Positions 55,630-64,000 of a DNA stretch of 64,000 nucleotides are shown here, piece by piece. The stretch comes from Lachnospiraceae bacterium AB2028 (GTDB taxonomy: Bacteria; Bacillota; Clostridia; Lachnospirales; Lachnospiraceae): the NCBI GenBank assembly GCA_000621425.1, contig JHYJ01000014.1, positions 1 to 64,000 on the forward strand, given 5' to 3'. The notes under the pieces were generated by a model that made no database searches, was not told the DNA's origin, and saw only the letters and a program-made list of their open reading frames with translations. How positions within the stretch are numbered: position 1 is the stretch's first letter; each line of letters begins with the position of its first letter. Made by a program: the position numbers and the translations under genes.

Positions 55630-56445
55630 TTACTTGTAATAAAAGTAATTTATTGACTGCACGTACTCCAGTTCTTCAGGGTCATAGTACACTTTGTAGT
55701 TCTCTGTTTCCCCCAGCTTTATCAAACCGAACTCCTCCGGGTCATCACTTAGCAACTGAAACTTACCAAATACATACGCACTGACAAGCCTTTCGCGGCC
55801 TTTGCGGATAAGCTCCCATACGTCCACCTTATTTGCAGTCATTACTTCATACATGCCATTTGCTATAGGAAATCCCATAACCATTTCCCGGCCAAATGCA
55901 AGATAAACATCCGTATCATACTGTCGTACATAAAAGGTCATTTCCTCCGGCATGACGGCCCGGATCTTATGACCCTCATCAGTCTTTTTCACAAGCTCCA
56001 CAATCTCTATTGCCTCATCCGGAATGTGGTAGGGGTTCTGTGCCTCACTTACTATAAGAACCTCGCCGGCTTTTGCATTATAGACGCTGCTGCCACAGAG
56101 CACTATCACGGCAGATACTGCAATGAGCCCGATAAGCCTGTATCCGGATGAAAGTTTCGCTGCCGCATGAGCTGTGGTGGCAGAAATAGGTATCAGCCAC
56201 AGCATACGGTAATATGTATCTCCGGAATCTATAAATTTAATGAAAAACCACCTGACGGGAGGCAGCATAAAAGCAAGCCACAAGACAGCCGGGATCCATA
56301 TGAAAAATGTGCGCTTCCTGTCATCCTTTTCAGCTATGAAAAGGTACACATAGGACAGAGCATAAAGTATCAGCAGGAATCCCGTTCCCGCGAAATTAAT
56401 CAAGGTGGATATATTCAGTTGAAGATAATTCAAAATTGAAGACAT
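55630..56445 (-). CDS. Membrane protein, companion of the DUF6077-like gene
   Basis: About 271 residues. Four or five N-terminal membrane helices (about 15-135) and then a soluble outside domain with EVLIVSEAQNPYHIPDEAIE and AVMPEEMTFYVRQYDTDVYL. It reads like the C-terminal half of a polytopic envelope protein, following the 414-residue gene by 15 bases; the two may be one protein split in two in this genome. ATG at 56445 with GAGGTG upstream; GTG at 56451 is an alternative. Confidence 0.7.
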   Translation of the reverse strand: MSSILNYLQLNISTLINFAGTGFLLILYALSYVYLFIAEKDDRKRTFFIWIPAVLWLAFMLPPVRWFFIKFIDSGDTYYRMLWLIPISATTAHAAAKLSSGYRLIGLIAVSAVIVLCGSSVYNAKAGEVLIVSEAQNPYHIPDEAIEIVELVKKTDEGHKIRAVMPEEMTFYVRQYDTDVYLAFGREMVMGFPIANGMYEVMTANKVDVWELIRKGRERLVSAYVFGKFQLLSDDPEEFGLIKLGETENYKVYYDPEELEYVQSINYFYYK

Positions 56446-56460
56446 TATCACCTCTGCAAA

Positions 56461-57705
56461 TTACTTCAGCAATATATACGCCGCCATATACAACACATTA
56501 GGTATACACACAAGCATTCCGTATACTACAAGCGACGGTTTCCGATTCCTAATCGCACTCACAAGGCATGATGTACAGATCAGTGCCGCCGTAAAGGCCA
56601 CTCCCAGAGATGTACACATACCGGAAAAGATATTTACCAGTAGGAACAGCAGCCAGCCTTTATACTCCCTATTTATCCAAAGTACCCCTAACAGTACCAA
56701 TGGCACAGCTATATTTGCAAACATCGCTTTTCCCTGCCAGGTCCTGGTCATCAGGAAACGCTCAGCCGTATAAATTGATACGCTTCCAAATATGGCCAGC
56801 ATGCTCAACGCACACATGAAAAAACCGACATCTGCAGCCCGTTCTGATGCAGGTTTGCTGTAATCGTCATGTAAAGACATCACACCATATAACTCTCCGC
56901 CTACCGCGAACCAGATAAGGTAAACAAAGGGAAGAAGGAACAGCGGCATAACAGTCCTGCATAGCATGGTTGCATGTATTCCGCTCACCTCGGATAAATA
57001 TGCAAACCACATTGGTATTACAGCCAGTGCATGTCTCATATCCAACTCCGTAGAACCGCCTATATATGGCATCTCCCTATACATCGTTCCCTGCTGCGTA
57101 GCAATCAGGGACTGAACTACATAGTAGATATTGTCCCCGTCAAAAAATACGGTAGTTACTGCCTTGTATAGCTGGAAAACCAGCAGAGCACCGAATATTG
57201 CCCAAAGGATAATGGCTTCCAGGAAGTTTCTCCTGCCCCGCTCCTTAAGAGAAAATGAAAACCCCTGTATTGCATCAAAGACTTTACCTGTGCCGCGCGG
57301 CTTAAATTCTATATGACCATCTGCAACTGCCGTAGCGGATTTTTCCGACGGGGAATGATCAACTTCGTCTACACCTGCATCATCTGACATAGCTGCCTTG
57401 GTATTCCCGTTAGCCCCGCTACGCATACGCCTGCCGGCAAACACAGCTACACCTATTATTGCCAGAAGTATCTGCAATGCAGCATATACAGTCACGCAGT
57501 ATATAAAATTATTCTGTTCTATAAAAAAAATGCAGACCATGGATACCGGAAAGAAAACCGCCATATCCAGAAGCCAGCCGTAAATGTATGCAATATGGAA
57601 TATTCTCTTCAATGATCTATCATGGGGTACAAAAACAAGCCCCGCACAGAAAGGAAGGGCCAACAGAAAGAATATGAGCTTTATCGCACCGGTCATGTAA
57701 TACAT
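56461..57705 (-). CDS. Polytopic membrane protein, DUF6077-like
   Basis: 414 residues with about nine membrane helices. FFDGDNIYYVVQSLIATQQG, EMPYIGGSTELDMRHALAV and ACLSEVSGIH-like segments (here AYLSEVSGIHATML) resemble DUF6077, a glycosyltransferase-like membrane family, by recall. A low-complexity loop lies near 95-140. The chain stops after helix nine where family members often go on, and the next gene supplies further helices and an outside domain, so a split is possible. No polysaccharide cluster is nearby. Substrate unknown. Confidence 0.75.
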   Translation of the reverse strand: MYYMTGAIKLIFFLLALPFCAGLVFVPHDRSLKRIFHIAYIYGWLLDMAVFFPVSMVCIFFIEQNNFIYCVTVYAALQILLAIIGVAVFAGRRMRSGANGNTKAAMSDDAGVDEVDHSPSEKSATAVADGHIEFKPRGTGKVFDAIQGFSFSLKERGRRNFLEAIILWAIFGALLVFQLYKAVTTVFFDGDNIYYVVQSLIATQQGTMYREMPYIGGSTELDMRHALAVIPMWFAYLSEVSGIHATMLCRTVMPLFLLPFVYLIWFAVGGELYGVMSLHDDYSKPASERAADVGFFMCALSMLAIFGSVSIYTAERFLMTRTWQGKAMFANIAVPLVLLGVLWINREYKGWLLFLLVNIFSGMCTSLGVAFTAALICTSCLVSAIRNRKPSLVVYGMLVCIPNVLYMAAYILLK

Positions 57706-57717
57706 TTTTGTATCTCT

Positions 57718-58431
57718 TTATCCAAAGCACTCTAAACGTTTCCGGGCCATGTCAAAATATTTTCTTTCATATTCAATGCCCAAAAATTTTCTGCCATTTT
57801 TTAGGGCAGCTTCACCAGTTGATCCGCTCCCCATAAAAGGATCCAATACAAGATCACCCGGATTTGTGTGGATCTTAATAATATCTTCCATCAGCATTAA
57901 ACTCTTCTGTGTAGGATGTCCAAGCTTTTCTTTTCCGCTTACCACAGAAGTAGTGAAAAAAGCTCTTAAGTATGGCTTGTCGTCAGGTTTATTAAACACC
58001 CACTTCGCCTTTTTTTTCACAGCCCATACTGCAAATTCCATATCCTGTACATATCGTCTGTTTATGTTTCTAGGCATGGGATTTGACTTTTGCCATACAA
58101 GAACATCCTTTACTACCATATCTGTTTCCGGTTTTTCAAGCACATCGATGATATGGCTTATATATCTGTATGAACAAAAAATGATAAATGAGCCATTGGA
58201 ATCAAGCAGCTTTGCATACTCCGGAATCCAGGAGTACAGATCAAATCCTCCTCTGTCCCACATGCCAAAATCCACCCCTGCCCTGGGATTACGCATAGTT
58301 GAAAAATTATTGTCCCGGGAGATATTATAGGGTGGATCAGTAATAATATGGTTAACGATCACTTTCTCATTCTGAAGCTCTTTAATATATTCATATGCAT
58401 TTTTATTATGGATATTCACTAAATCAGACAT
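57718..58431 (-). CDS. DNA adenine/cytosine-N4 methyltransferase, orphan
   Basis: 237 residues. Catalytic motif TDPPYNISRDNNFS near the N-terminus and the SAM-binding motif LVLDPFMGSGSTGEAALKNG near the C-terminus give the beta-class order. LGHPTQKSLMLMEDIIKIH is also typical. No restriction enzyme gene lies on either side, so it may be a solitary regulator or the remains of a restriction system. GGGGAG precedes the ATG. Recognition site unknown. Confidence 0.9.
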   Translation of the reverse strand: MSDLVNIHNKNAYEYIKELQNEKVIVNHIITDPPYNISRDNNFSTMRNPRAGVDFGMWDRGGFDLYSWIPEYAKLLDSNGSFIIFCSYRYISHIIDVLEKPETDMVVKDVLVWQKSNPMPRNINRRYVQDMEFAVWAVKKKAKWVFNKPDDKPYLRAFFTTSVVSGKEKLGHPTQKSLMLMEDIIKIHTNPGDLVLDPFMGSGSTGEAALKNGRKFLGIEYERKYFDMARKRLECFG

Positions 58432-58537
58432 TGGTACTCCCCTGACTGTAATTTAAGAAATCCGAATCCAGGCGGAACGAACCTCAGTTTGCATTATAGC
58501 AAATTTTCCCTATTTTTTCATTTGCCCTATTATAAAA

Positions 58538-59017
58538 CTATTTATGATATGGTTCGTTATTGATTATCCGGTATGCCCGGTAGACCTGTTCAAGAAGCAT
58601 TACCCTGAAGAGCCTGTGGGGAAAGGTCATCTTTCCAAAGCCGATCTGCTCATCAGCTCTTTTATATATACGGTCAGCGAGACCTAATGATCCGCCAATT
58701 ATGAATATGATATGGCTTTTGCCCCCAAGGGCCAGCTTATTTATCCTGTCCGCAAACTCGGGGCTGGTGTATTCTTTCCCGCCCACAGCAAGGGCTATCA
58801 CATAAGCATCGTCGGGGATGTGTTTTTCAAGGCGTGAAGCCTCCTTGTCAAGGATCAGTTCCGTCTCGCGTTCCGAAGCGCCGTCAGGAGTCTTTTCATC
58901 ATCCACCTCGATTATCTGCACCTTAACATAACGCGACAGCCGTTTTAAATACTCGGCTGCCGCGTCTGAATAAAATCTCTCTTTACATTTTCCTACACAA
59001 AGTATGGTTATGCGCAT
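58538..59017 (-). CDS. rlmH: 23S rRNA pseudouridine-1915 N3-methyltransferase
   Basis: SPOUT-family enzyme that methylates pseudouridine 1915 of 23S rRNA, needing assembled ribosomes. With the ATG at 59017 (GAGGT upstream) it has 159 residues, exactly the family length. The knot region has IIFIIGGSLGLADRIYKRA and the C-terminus the conserved FPHRLFRVMLLEQVYRAYRI. It follows carB by 25 bases. Confidence 0.96.
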   Translation of the reverse strand: MRITILCVGKCKERFYSDAAAEYLKRLSRYVKVQIIEVDDEKTPDGASERETELILDKEASRLEKHIPDDAYVIALAVGGKEYTSPEFADRINKLALGGKSHIIFIIGGSLGLADRIYKRADEQIGFGKMTFPHRLFRVMLLEQVYRAYRIINNEPYHK

Positions 59018-59042
59018 CTGATACCTCAAAAGGTGCTGCACT

Positions 59043-62000
59043 TTACTCCGTGATCATTGCATGGTATTCCTGAAGTGATACTACAGGAATGCCCTCGCCC
59101 TTCTTCTCTGCCTTAATACCGGCTGCTGTAGCTCTTGCTGCAGCCATGGTAGTCATGTAAGGCACACGGTGCTTGATAGCATTCTGACGGATGTAACTGT
59201 CGGACTGTGCATCCTTTTTGTCAGTAGGTGTATTGACTATCATATCAACCTCACCGTTCTTGACTGCATCAACGATATTGGGCCTTCCCTCATATATCTT
59301 GTTGATTTTCTCTGTCTCTATGCCTGCACCCTTTATCATGTCGTAAGTACCACCGGTAGAAAGGATCTTGAATCCATCCTCCGCAAAGCTCTTTGCGATT
59401 TCAAGAAGCTCAGGCTTATCCCTGTCGCTTACGCTTATGAGAACTGTTCCTTCCATGGGAAGCTCTGTGCGTGTAGCCTCTTCAGCCTTGAAGAAAGCTC
59501 TGCCCCAGTCAGTTGAGAGACCAAGAACCTCACCGGTAGATCTCATTTCAGGTCCAAGTACCGGGTCAACCTCAGGGAACATATTGAAGGGGAATACCGC
59601 CTCCTTTACACCGTAGTAAGGGATCTTTCTGTCCTTAAGGTTCTTAACCGGTGACTCGTTTCCGGTAATAGTAAGGGTCATTATCTCGGTAGCAACCTTT
59701 ACCATATTGATGCCGCAGACCTTGGATACAAGGGGAACGGTACGGGATGCACGGGGATTAGCCTCGATGACATAAACCTTTCCGCCTTCTATTGCATACT
59801 GCATATTCATAAGGCCTACAACGTTCAGCTCCTTAGCGATCTTCCTTGTGTAGTCCTTAATGGTAGCGATCTGCTCATCTGTAAGATGCTTTGAAGGAAG
59901 TATGCAAGCAGAGTCTCCGGAGTGGATACCCGCAAGCTCGATGTGCTCCATAACAGCAGGAACAAATACATCATTTCCATCACTGATGGCATCTGCCTCA
60001 CACTCTGTGGCGTGGTTAAGGAATCTGTCTATAAGTATAGGTCTGTCGGGTGTTACACCTACAGCCTCAGCCATATAGAGATTCATCTGCTCATCATCAT
60101 GCACGATCTCCATGCCGCGTCCGCCAAGTACGTATGAAGGACGAACCATTACAGGATAGCCGATCTTGTTTGCAAGCTCTTTAGCTTCCTCAACGGTAAC
60201 AGCCATTCCTGACTCAGCCATAGGGATGCCAAGCTTATCCATCATGTTGCGGAAAAGATCCCTGTCCTCAGCAAGGTCGATTGCTTCAGGTGTGGTACCC
60301 AGGATGTTTACGCCGTTAGCCTTGAGTTCTGCTGCAAGGTTAAGGGGTGTCTGACCACCGAACTGAGCGATAACGCCCACAGGATTTTCCTTCTTGTATA
60401 TTGCGAGCACGTCCTCAAGTGTAAGGGGCTCGAAATAAAGTTTATCCGAAGTATCATAGTCGGTAGAAACCGTCTCGGGATTGCAGTTAACTATTACTGT
60501 CTCGAAGCCCAGCTTCTTAAGTGCGAATGCAGCATGTACGCAGCAGTAGTCAAACTCGATACCCTGACCGATACGGTTAGGACCACCGCCCAGGATCATT
60601 ACCTTAGGCCTGTCTGTATTTACAGGGCTCTCATCCTTAGGCAGGTTGTATGTTGAATAGTAGTATGCGCTGTCGGGTGTACCGCTTACGTGTACGCCTT
60701 CCCATGCTTCCACTACGCCGATCTTTTCTCTTGCGTTCCTGATGTCGCTCTCGCTCACACCGCAAATCATTGAGAGATACTTATCTGAGAAACCGTCCTT
60801 CTTAGCCTTTGTAAGCAGCTCATCTGAAGGAACCTTACCCGGTGTGCATGCACCGAAGTCCTCATCGCTTGCACCTTCATGGGATGCCTTTGCAATCTCT
60901 ATCTCTTCATCAACCAGCTCTTTCATCTGCTCGATGAAATACTTCTTTATCTTGGTAAGCTCATAAAGCTTATCTACATCAGCACCCTTTCTGAGTGCCT
61001 CGTACATTATGAACTGTCTCTCACTGTTAGGATAAATAAGCTGTGAAAGCAGATCATCAAGGCTCATGTTGTGATAATCCTTAACATATCCAAGACCGTA
61101 TCTGTTCTTCTCAAGACTACGGATAGCCTTCTGGAAGGCTTCCTTGTAAGTCTTACCGATACTCATTACTTCACCAACGGCACGCATCTGTGTTCCGAGG
61201 TGATCCTCAACGCCCTTGAACTTCTCAAATGCCCATCTTGCAAACTTGATAACAACATACTCGCCGTCCGGAACATACTTATCAAGAGTGCCGTACTTAC
61301 CGCACTCGATATCCTCAAGGTTAAGACCACAGGCAAGCATTGCTGAAACAAGGGCAATAGGGAAACCTGTCGCCTTGGAAGCAAGTGCAGAAGACCTGGA
61401 TGTACGGGGATTAATTTCTATTATGATAATTCTGCCGCTCTTGGGATCATGAGCAAACTGGCAGTTACATCCGCCGATAACCTGTACCTTATCAACTACT
61501 TTGTAAGCCTGCTCCTGAAGTTTCTTCTGAACATCCTCAGAAATAGTAAGCATAGGTGCTGAACAGAAGGAGTCTCCTGTATGCACACCCATGGGATCGA
61601 TATTCTCAATGAAACATACAGTGATCATCTTGCCCTTGGAATCACGGACAACCTCAAGCTCCAGCTCTTCCCAGCCGATAACCGATTCCTCAACAAGTAC
61701 CTGATGTACAAGTGAAGCCTGAAGACCTCTTGCGCAGACAGTCTTTAACTCTTCCACATTGTAAACAAGTCCGCCGCCGGCACCGCCCATAGTGTAAGCA
61801 GGTCTTAATACTACAGGATATCCCAGTCCGGAAGCGATCTCTACAGCTTCGTCTACTGAATATGCAACCTGGCTGCGTGCCATTTCAACGCCCAGCTCAT
61901 TCATGGTGTTCTTGAACTCAATACGGTCCTCACCACGCTCAATGGCATCTACCTGCACACCGATAACCTGTACATTGTATTTATCAAGTACTCCGGCCTT

Positions 62001-62306
62001 TGCAAGCTCAGAGCATAAATTAAGACCGGACTGTCCGCCGAGATTCGGTAACAATGCATCCGGTCTTTCCTTTTCAATTATCTCAGTAAGCCTCTTTACG
62101 TTTAAGGGCTCAATATATGTAACATCTGCTGTCTCGGGATCCGTCATGATGGTTGCCGGATTTGAATTTACGAGAATGATCTCATAACCGAGCTTCCTGA
62201 GTGCCTTACATGCCTGTGTTCCGGAATAGTCAAACTCGCAGGCCTGTCCGATGATGATGGGGCCTGAGCCGATGATAAGTATGCGATGTATGTCTTCGCG
62301 CTTCAT
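59043..62306 (-). CDS. carB: Carbamoyl-phosphate synthase large subunit
   Basis: Makes carbamoyl phosphate from bicarbonate, ammonia and two ATP for arginine and pyrimidine synthesis. 1087 residues, complete: two ATP-grasp halves (RILIIGSGPIIIGQACEFDY and KVMILGGGPNRIGQGIEFDY) and a C-terminal regulatory MGS-like domain (about 945-1087). The small subunit gene carA is not adjacent: the next upstream gene is an unrelated membrane protein, and carB has its own promoter. AGGAGG precedes the ATG. It supplies ornithine carbamoyltransferase (argF, 5849-6841). Confidence 0.97.
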   Translation of the reverse strand: MKREDIHRILIIGSGPIIIGQACEFDYSGTQACKALRKLGYEIILVNSNPATIMTDPETADVTYIEPLNVKRLTEIIEKERPDALLPNLGGQSGLNLCSELAKAGVLDKYNVQVIGVQVDAIERGEDRIEFKNTMNELGVEMARSQVAYSVDEAVEIASGLGYPVVLRPAYTMGGAGGGLVYNVEELKTVCARGLQASLVHQVLVEESVIGWEELELEVVRDSKGKMITVCFIENIDPMGVHTGDSFCSAPMLTISEDVQKKLQEQAYKVVDKVQVIGGCNCQFAHDPKSGRIIIIEINPRTSRSSALASKATGFPIALVSAMLACGLNLEDIECGKYGTLDKYVPDGEYVVIKFARWAFEKFKGVEDHLGTQMRAVGEVMSIGKTYKEAFQKAIRSLEKNRYGLGYVKDYHNMSLDDLLSQLIYPNSERQFIMYEALRKGADVDKLYELTKIKKYFIEQMKELVDEEIEIAKASHEGASDEDFGACTPGKVPSDELLTKAKKDGFSDKYLSMICGVSESDIRNAREKIGVVEAWEGVHVSGTPDSAYYYSTYNLPKDESPVNTDRPKVMILGGGPNRIGQGIEFDYCCVHAAFALKKLGFETVIVNCNPETVSTDYDTSDKLYFEPLTLEDVLAIYKKENPVGVIAQFGGQTPLNLAAELKANGVNILGTTPEAIDLAEDRDLFRNMMDKLGIPMAESGMAVTVEEAKELANKIGYPVMVRPSYVLGGRGMEIVHDDEQMNLYMAEAVGVTPDRPILIDRFLNHATECEADAISDGNDVFVPAVMEHIELAGIHSGDSACILPSKHLTDEQIATIKDYTRKIAKELNVVGLMNMQYAIEGGKVYVIEANPRASRTVPLVSKVCGINMVKVATEIMTLTITGNESPVKNLKDRKIPYYGVKEAVFPFNMFPEVDPVLGPEMRSTGEVLGLSTDWGRAFFKAEEATRTELPMEGTVLISVSDRDKPELLEIAKSFAEDGFKILSTGGTYDMIKGAGIETEKINKIYEGRPNIVDAVKNGEVDMIVNTPTDKKDAQSDSYIRQNAIKHRVPYMTTMAAARATAAGIKAEKKGEGIPVVSLQEYHAMITE

Positions 62307-62358
62307 GTGCTTCTTTCCTCCTGAATATGTGCTTCTTCTTTATTGATTTATCCGTGAT

Positions 62359-62387
62359 ATTTTAACGCACAGGGCGTTTTTTTTCAA
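62359..62387 (-). promoter_or_regulatory. Sigma-A promoter of carB
   Basis: Minus strand TTGAAA (62382-62387), 17-base spacer, TAAAAT (62359-62364), about 50 bases before the start. A small AACGC/GCGTT inverted repeat lies in the spacer and could be a regulator site. Confidence 0.7.
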
Positions 62388-62459
62388 TGAAAATCCATAG
62401 AAAAATCCTTAGAAAATATGTCCGTTTACATAACACGAGCACGCTCCGGCACACACTGA

Positions 62460-63872
62460 TCACATGCCGCCGGGAATGGCGTCCTTGGGCTTAAACATCG
62501 ATCTCTTTAACTTTTCCCACCAGTTCTTGAAGGTTATCTTATCCTCTTCCGCAAGACGGTCAAGCACTACCCGGTAATCCTTCAGACCGAATCTCTCCAG
62601 CATAACTTCCCAACGATCGTTATACTCTGAGCTGAAAATGATCTCCACGGTGCGGTCCTCGGAAACTATACGTGTGAAACGCAGGGTCTTCTGCAGGTAA
62701 ACTTCCCTGTGCAGGGGATTCATCTCTTCAAGACTGATTTCCTTTACACGTCTTAAGGGCTTTATCTTAAGGAATATAGGCTCACCGGCACGCTCTGAAA
62801 GCCATATAAGCTCCCTCTTTTTTACCAGCCTGCCACGCCTGTTCATGGAGAAAGCAGGGATGGCCATAGTAAGCTCCGGATATTTTTTCCGTCCTCTTCT
62901 GGGGAACTTCTTATGCATAAAGGAAGATACTTCATGCCTTCTGAATACCTTTCTGAGCACAGGCTTAACATATACATGTGTATAGTATACGCTGAGCACA
63001 CTGAGCCACCTGAACAGTATCAGCGAAATGATAAAGAATATTATACCTATTACCACGCATATGAAAGGACTCACAATCTGCAGCACAACAAGCGTGAGAT
63101 GAAGTATGGCCTTCAGTATCTCAACAACAACATTCATTCCCTCGATGGGAATTGCTGCCGCAAGAAGCTCCACGGCATCCAGACAATTGTGAATGACAAT
63201 ATAGACTATGAGATTAAAAATCGCCGACACAAGACTTAAGAAAAGCAGGGCGGCATAGGTTCCCACGGAAACGACTTTTTGCACGCCATCATTTGCTGCA
63301 TCAGCAGCCTGCACAGTACGAACCATTGCAACCGGCATAAAGGAAAGAGCAACCGTAACTACGTACCCACAAACCTCTTCGATCTTATCGATTGTAGGTG
63401 CCGACAAAGCTTTCGAAACCGCTGTGGATCTTATTACATAGAGAGCTATAGTTACGATAGTGAGAATGATAGTAACCGCCGGCGTGGATATGGGCAGATT
63501 TGCCGCAGTCCTTATTATGGGCGTAGCGCAGAGAAAATGCTGCGGTCCTTCAAGCCACTTTGCATTTGGAAAATACTGATCAGACTTCTCTATAACGCCT
63601 ATAAGTGAAATGATCGCCAGAGTCCCTGTAGGATTGACTGACGCCGTAACAGTTACGGAAAAGATTCCTGCATAGCTGCCTACATTTTCGAGCAACGTGG
63701 AATTGACCTGGTCTTCTATATCACCGTCATAGGAATTTGCAAAGTCTGCACCAAAGGATGCAAATGTAGCTGTTGCAAAAATCACCAGCACAGTGAGTGC
63801 CGCCATTAACTTTGTTCTGTCTATTCTGTAACAAGAACTTATAAAGTCATGCAGTCTTTCTCTCTTTTCCAC
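62460..63872 (-). CDS. Large membrane protein of unknown function
   Basis: 470 residues starting with GTG at 63872 (weak GAAGAA-type site). About seven membrane helices span residues 20-300, including SPFICVVIGIIFFIISLILF. A basic soluble C-terminal part follows (about 305-470) with VYVKPVLRKVFRRHEVSSF and MNPLHREVYLQKTLRFTRIV. The first outside loop is long (about 40-110). No family recognised. It is separated from carB by the carB promoter. Confidence 0.75.
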   Translation of the reverse strand: MEKRERLHDFISSCYRIDRTKLMAALTVLVIFATATFASFGADFANSYDGDIEDQVNSTLLENVGSYAGIFSVTVTASVNPTGTLAIISLIGVIEKSDQYFPNAKWLEGPQHFLCATPIIRTAANLPISTPAVTIILTIVTIALYVIRSTAVSKALSAPTIDKIEEVCGYVVTVALSFMPVAMVRTVQAADAANDGVQKVVSVGTYAALLFLSLVSAIFNLIVYIVIHNCLDAVELLAAAIPIEGMNVVVEILKAILHLTLVVLQIVSPFICVVIGIIFFIISLILFRWLSVLSVYYTHVYVKPVLRKVFRRHEVSSFMHKKFPRRGRKKYPELTMAIPAFSMNRRGRLVKKRELIWLSERAGEPIFLKIKPLRRVKEISLEEMNPLHREVYLQKTLRFTRIVSEDRTVEIIFSSEYNDRWEVMLERFGLKDYRVVLDRLAEEDKITFKNWWEKLKRSMFKPKDAIPGGM

Positions 63873-63931
63873 TTTTTCTTCTTTCTGCCACTTTTAGTGG
63901 CTGTGTAAAAAAATTGCGTAAGCAAAATCTA

Positions 63932-64000
63932 TTATGCCTGTCTGTTTTCTGACAGCTTTCTGATGATGCCGGTGATTATCTTATCCTCGGTCACGCCCTC
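63932..64000 (-). CDS. C-terminal end of a gene cut by the window edge
   Basis: An open frame runs from the window edge to a stop at 63932-63934, giving 22 residues ending IRKLSENRQA. The charged helical look is protein-like, but the piece is too short to name. Confidence 0.35.
   Translation of the reverse strand, partial: EGVTEDKIITGIIRKLSENRQA

Overview
The window looks like chromosomal DNA of a plant-fibre-degrading gut or rumen member of the Lachnospiraceae (Clostridia), perhaps Butyrivibrio-like. This is inferred from the gene set rather than a marker gene: a Gram-positive core, the spermidine route through carboxynorspermidine, a membrane-anchored GH9 cellulase and a cytoplasmic GH5, an AMMECR1-Memo fusion, an eukaryote-like isoleucyl-tRNA synthetase, GHKL/LytTR signalling, and several small families typical of this group. 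I found no rRNA, tRNA, CRISPR array, insertion sequence or prophage.

Layout. 0-7 kb (minus strand) is a housekeeping run argF-birA-small ORF-coaX-dusB-greA-lysS. 6.9-8.4 kb is an SPFH/NfeD membrane pair. 8.5-16 kb is a tightly coupled polyamine operon (two zinc-ribbon proteins, speA, speE, carboxynorspermidine dehydrogenase, nspC, aguA) with no aguB. 16-27 kb holds a lipoprotein, an HD-GYP protein, murA, an XRE-cupin regulator, a tail-anchored coiled-coil protein with a DUF4230 protein, and ileS. 27-35.6 kb is the most unusual part: a PseC-like aminotransferase, three genes with flagellar-cap-like or DUF5610-like sequence features, a histidine kinase and LytTR regulator, two copies of a structured repeat, related promoter regions, and a leader with a CsrA-like site. 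35.6-46 kb is accessory: an Rpn-type nuclease, a RelA/SpoT-domain protein, an orphan JetD-like DUF2220 gene coupled to patatin and hypF, and the GH9. 46-50.5 kb is a DHH-TIR gene pair. 50.5-64 kb has AMMECR1-Memo, GH5, several membrane proteins of unknown role, an orphan DNA methyltransferase, rlmH, carB, and a large membrane protein.

How they fit. SpeA and AguA would turn arginine into N-carbamoylputrescine. Putrescine plus aspartate semialdehyde would give spermidine through CASDH and NspC, while SpeE offers a second aminopropyl route. The 27-35 kb block reads as a regulated surface or flagellar accessory locus: a two-component system next to a cap-like protein, with related promoter regions in front of both. 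The DHH-TIR pair and the JetD-like gene are the likeliest stress or defence elements, but neither matches a complete described system in this window.
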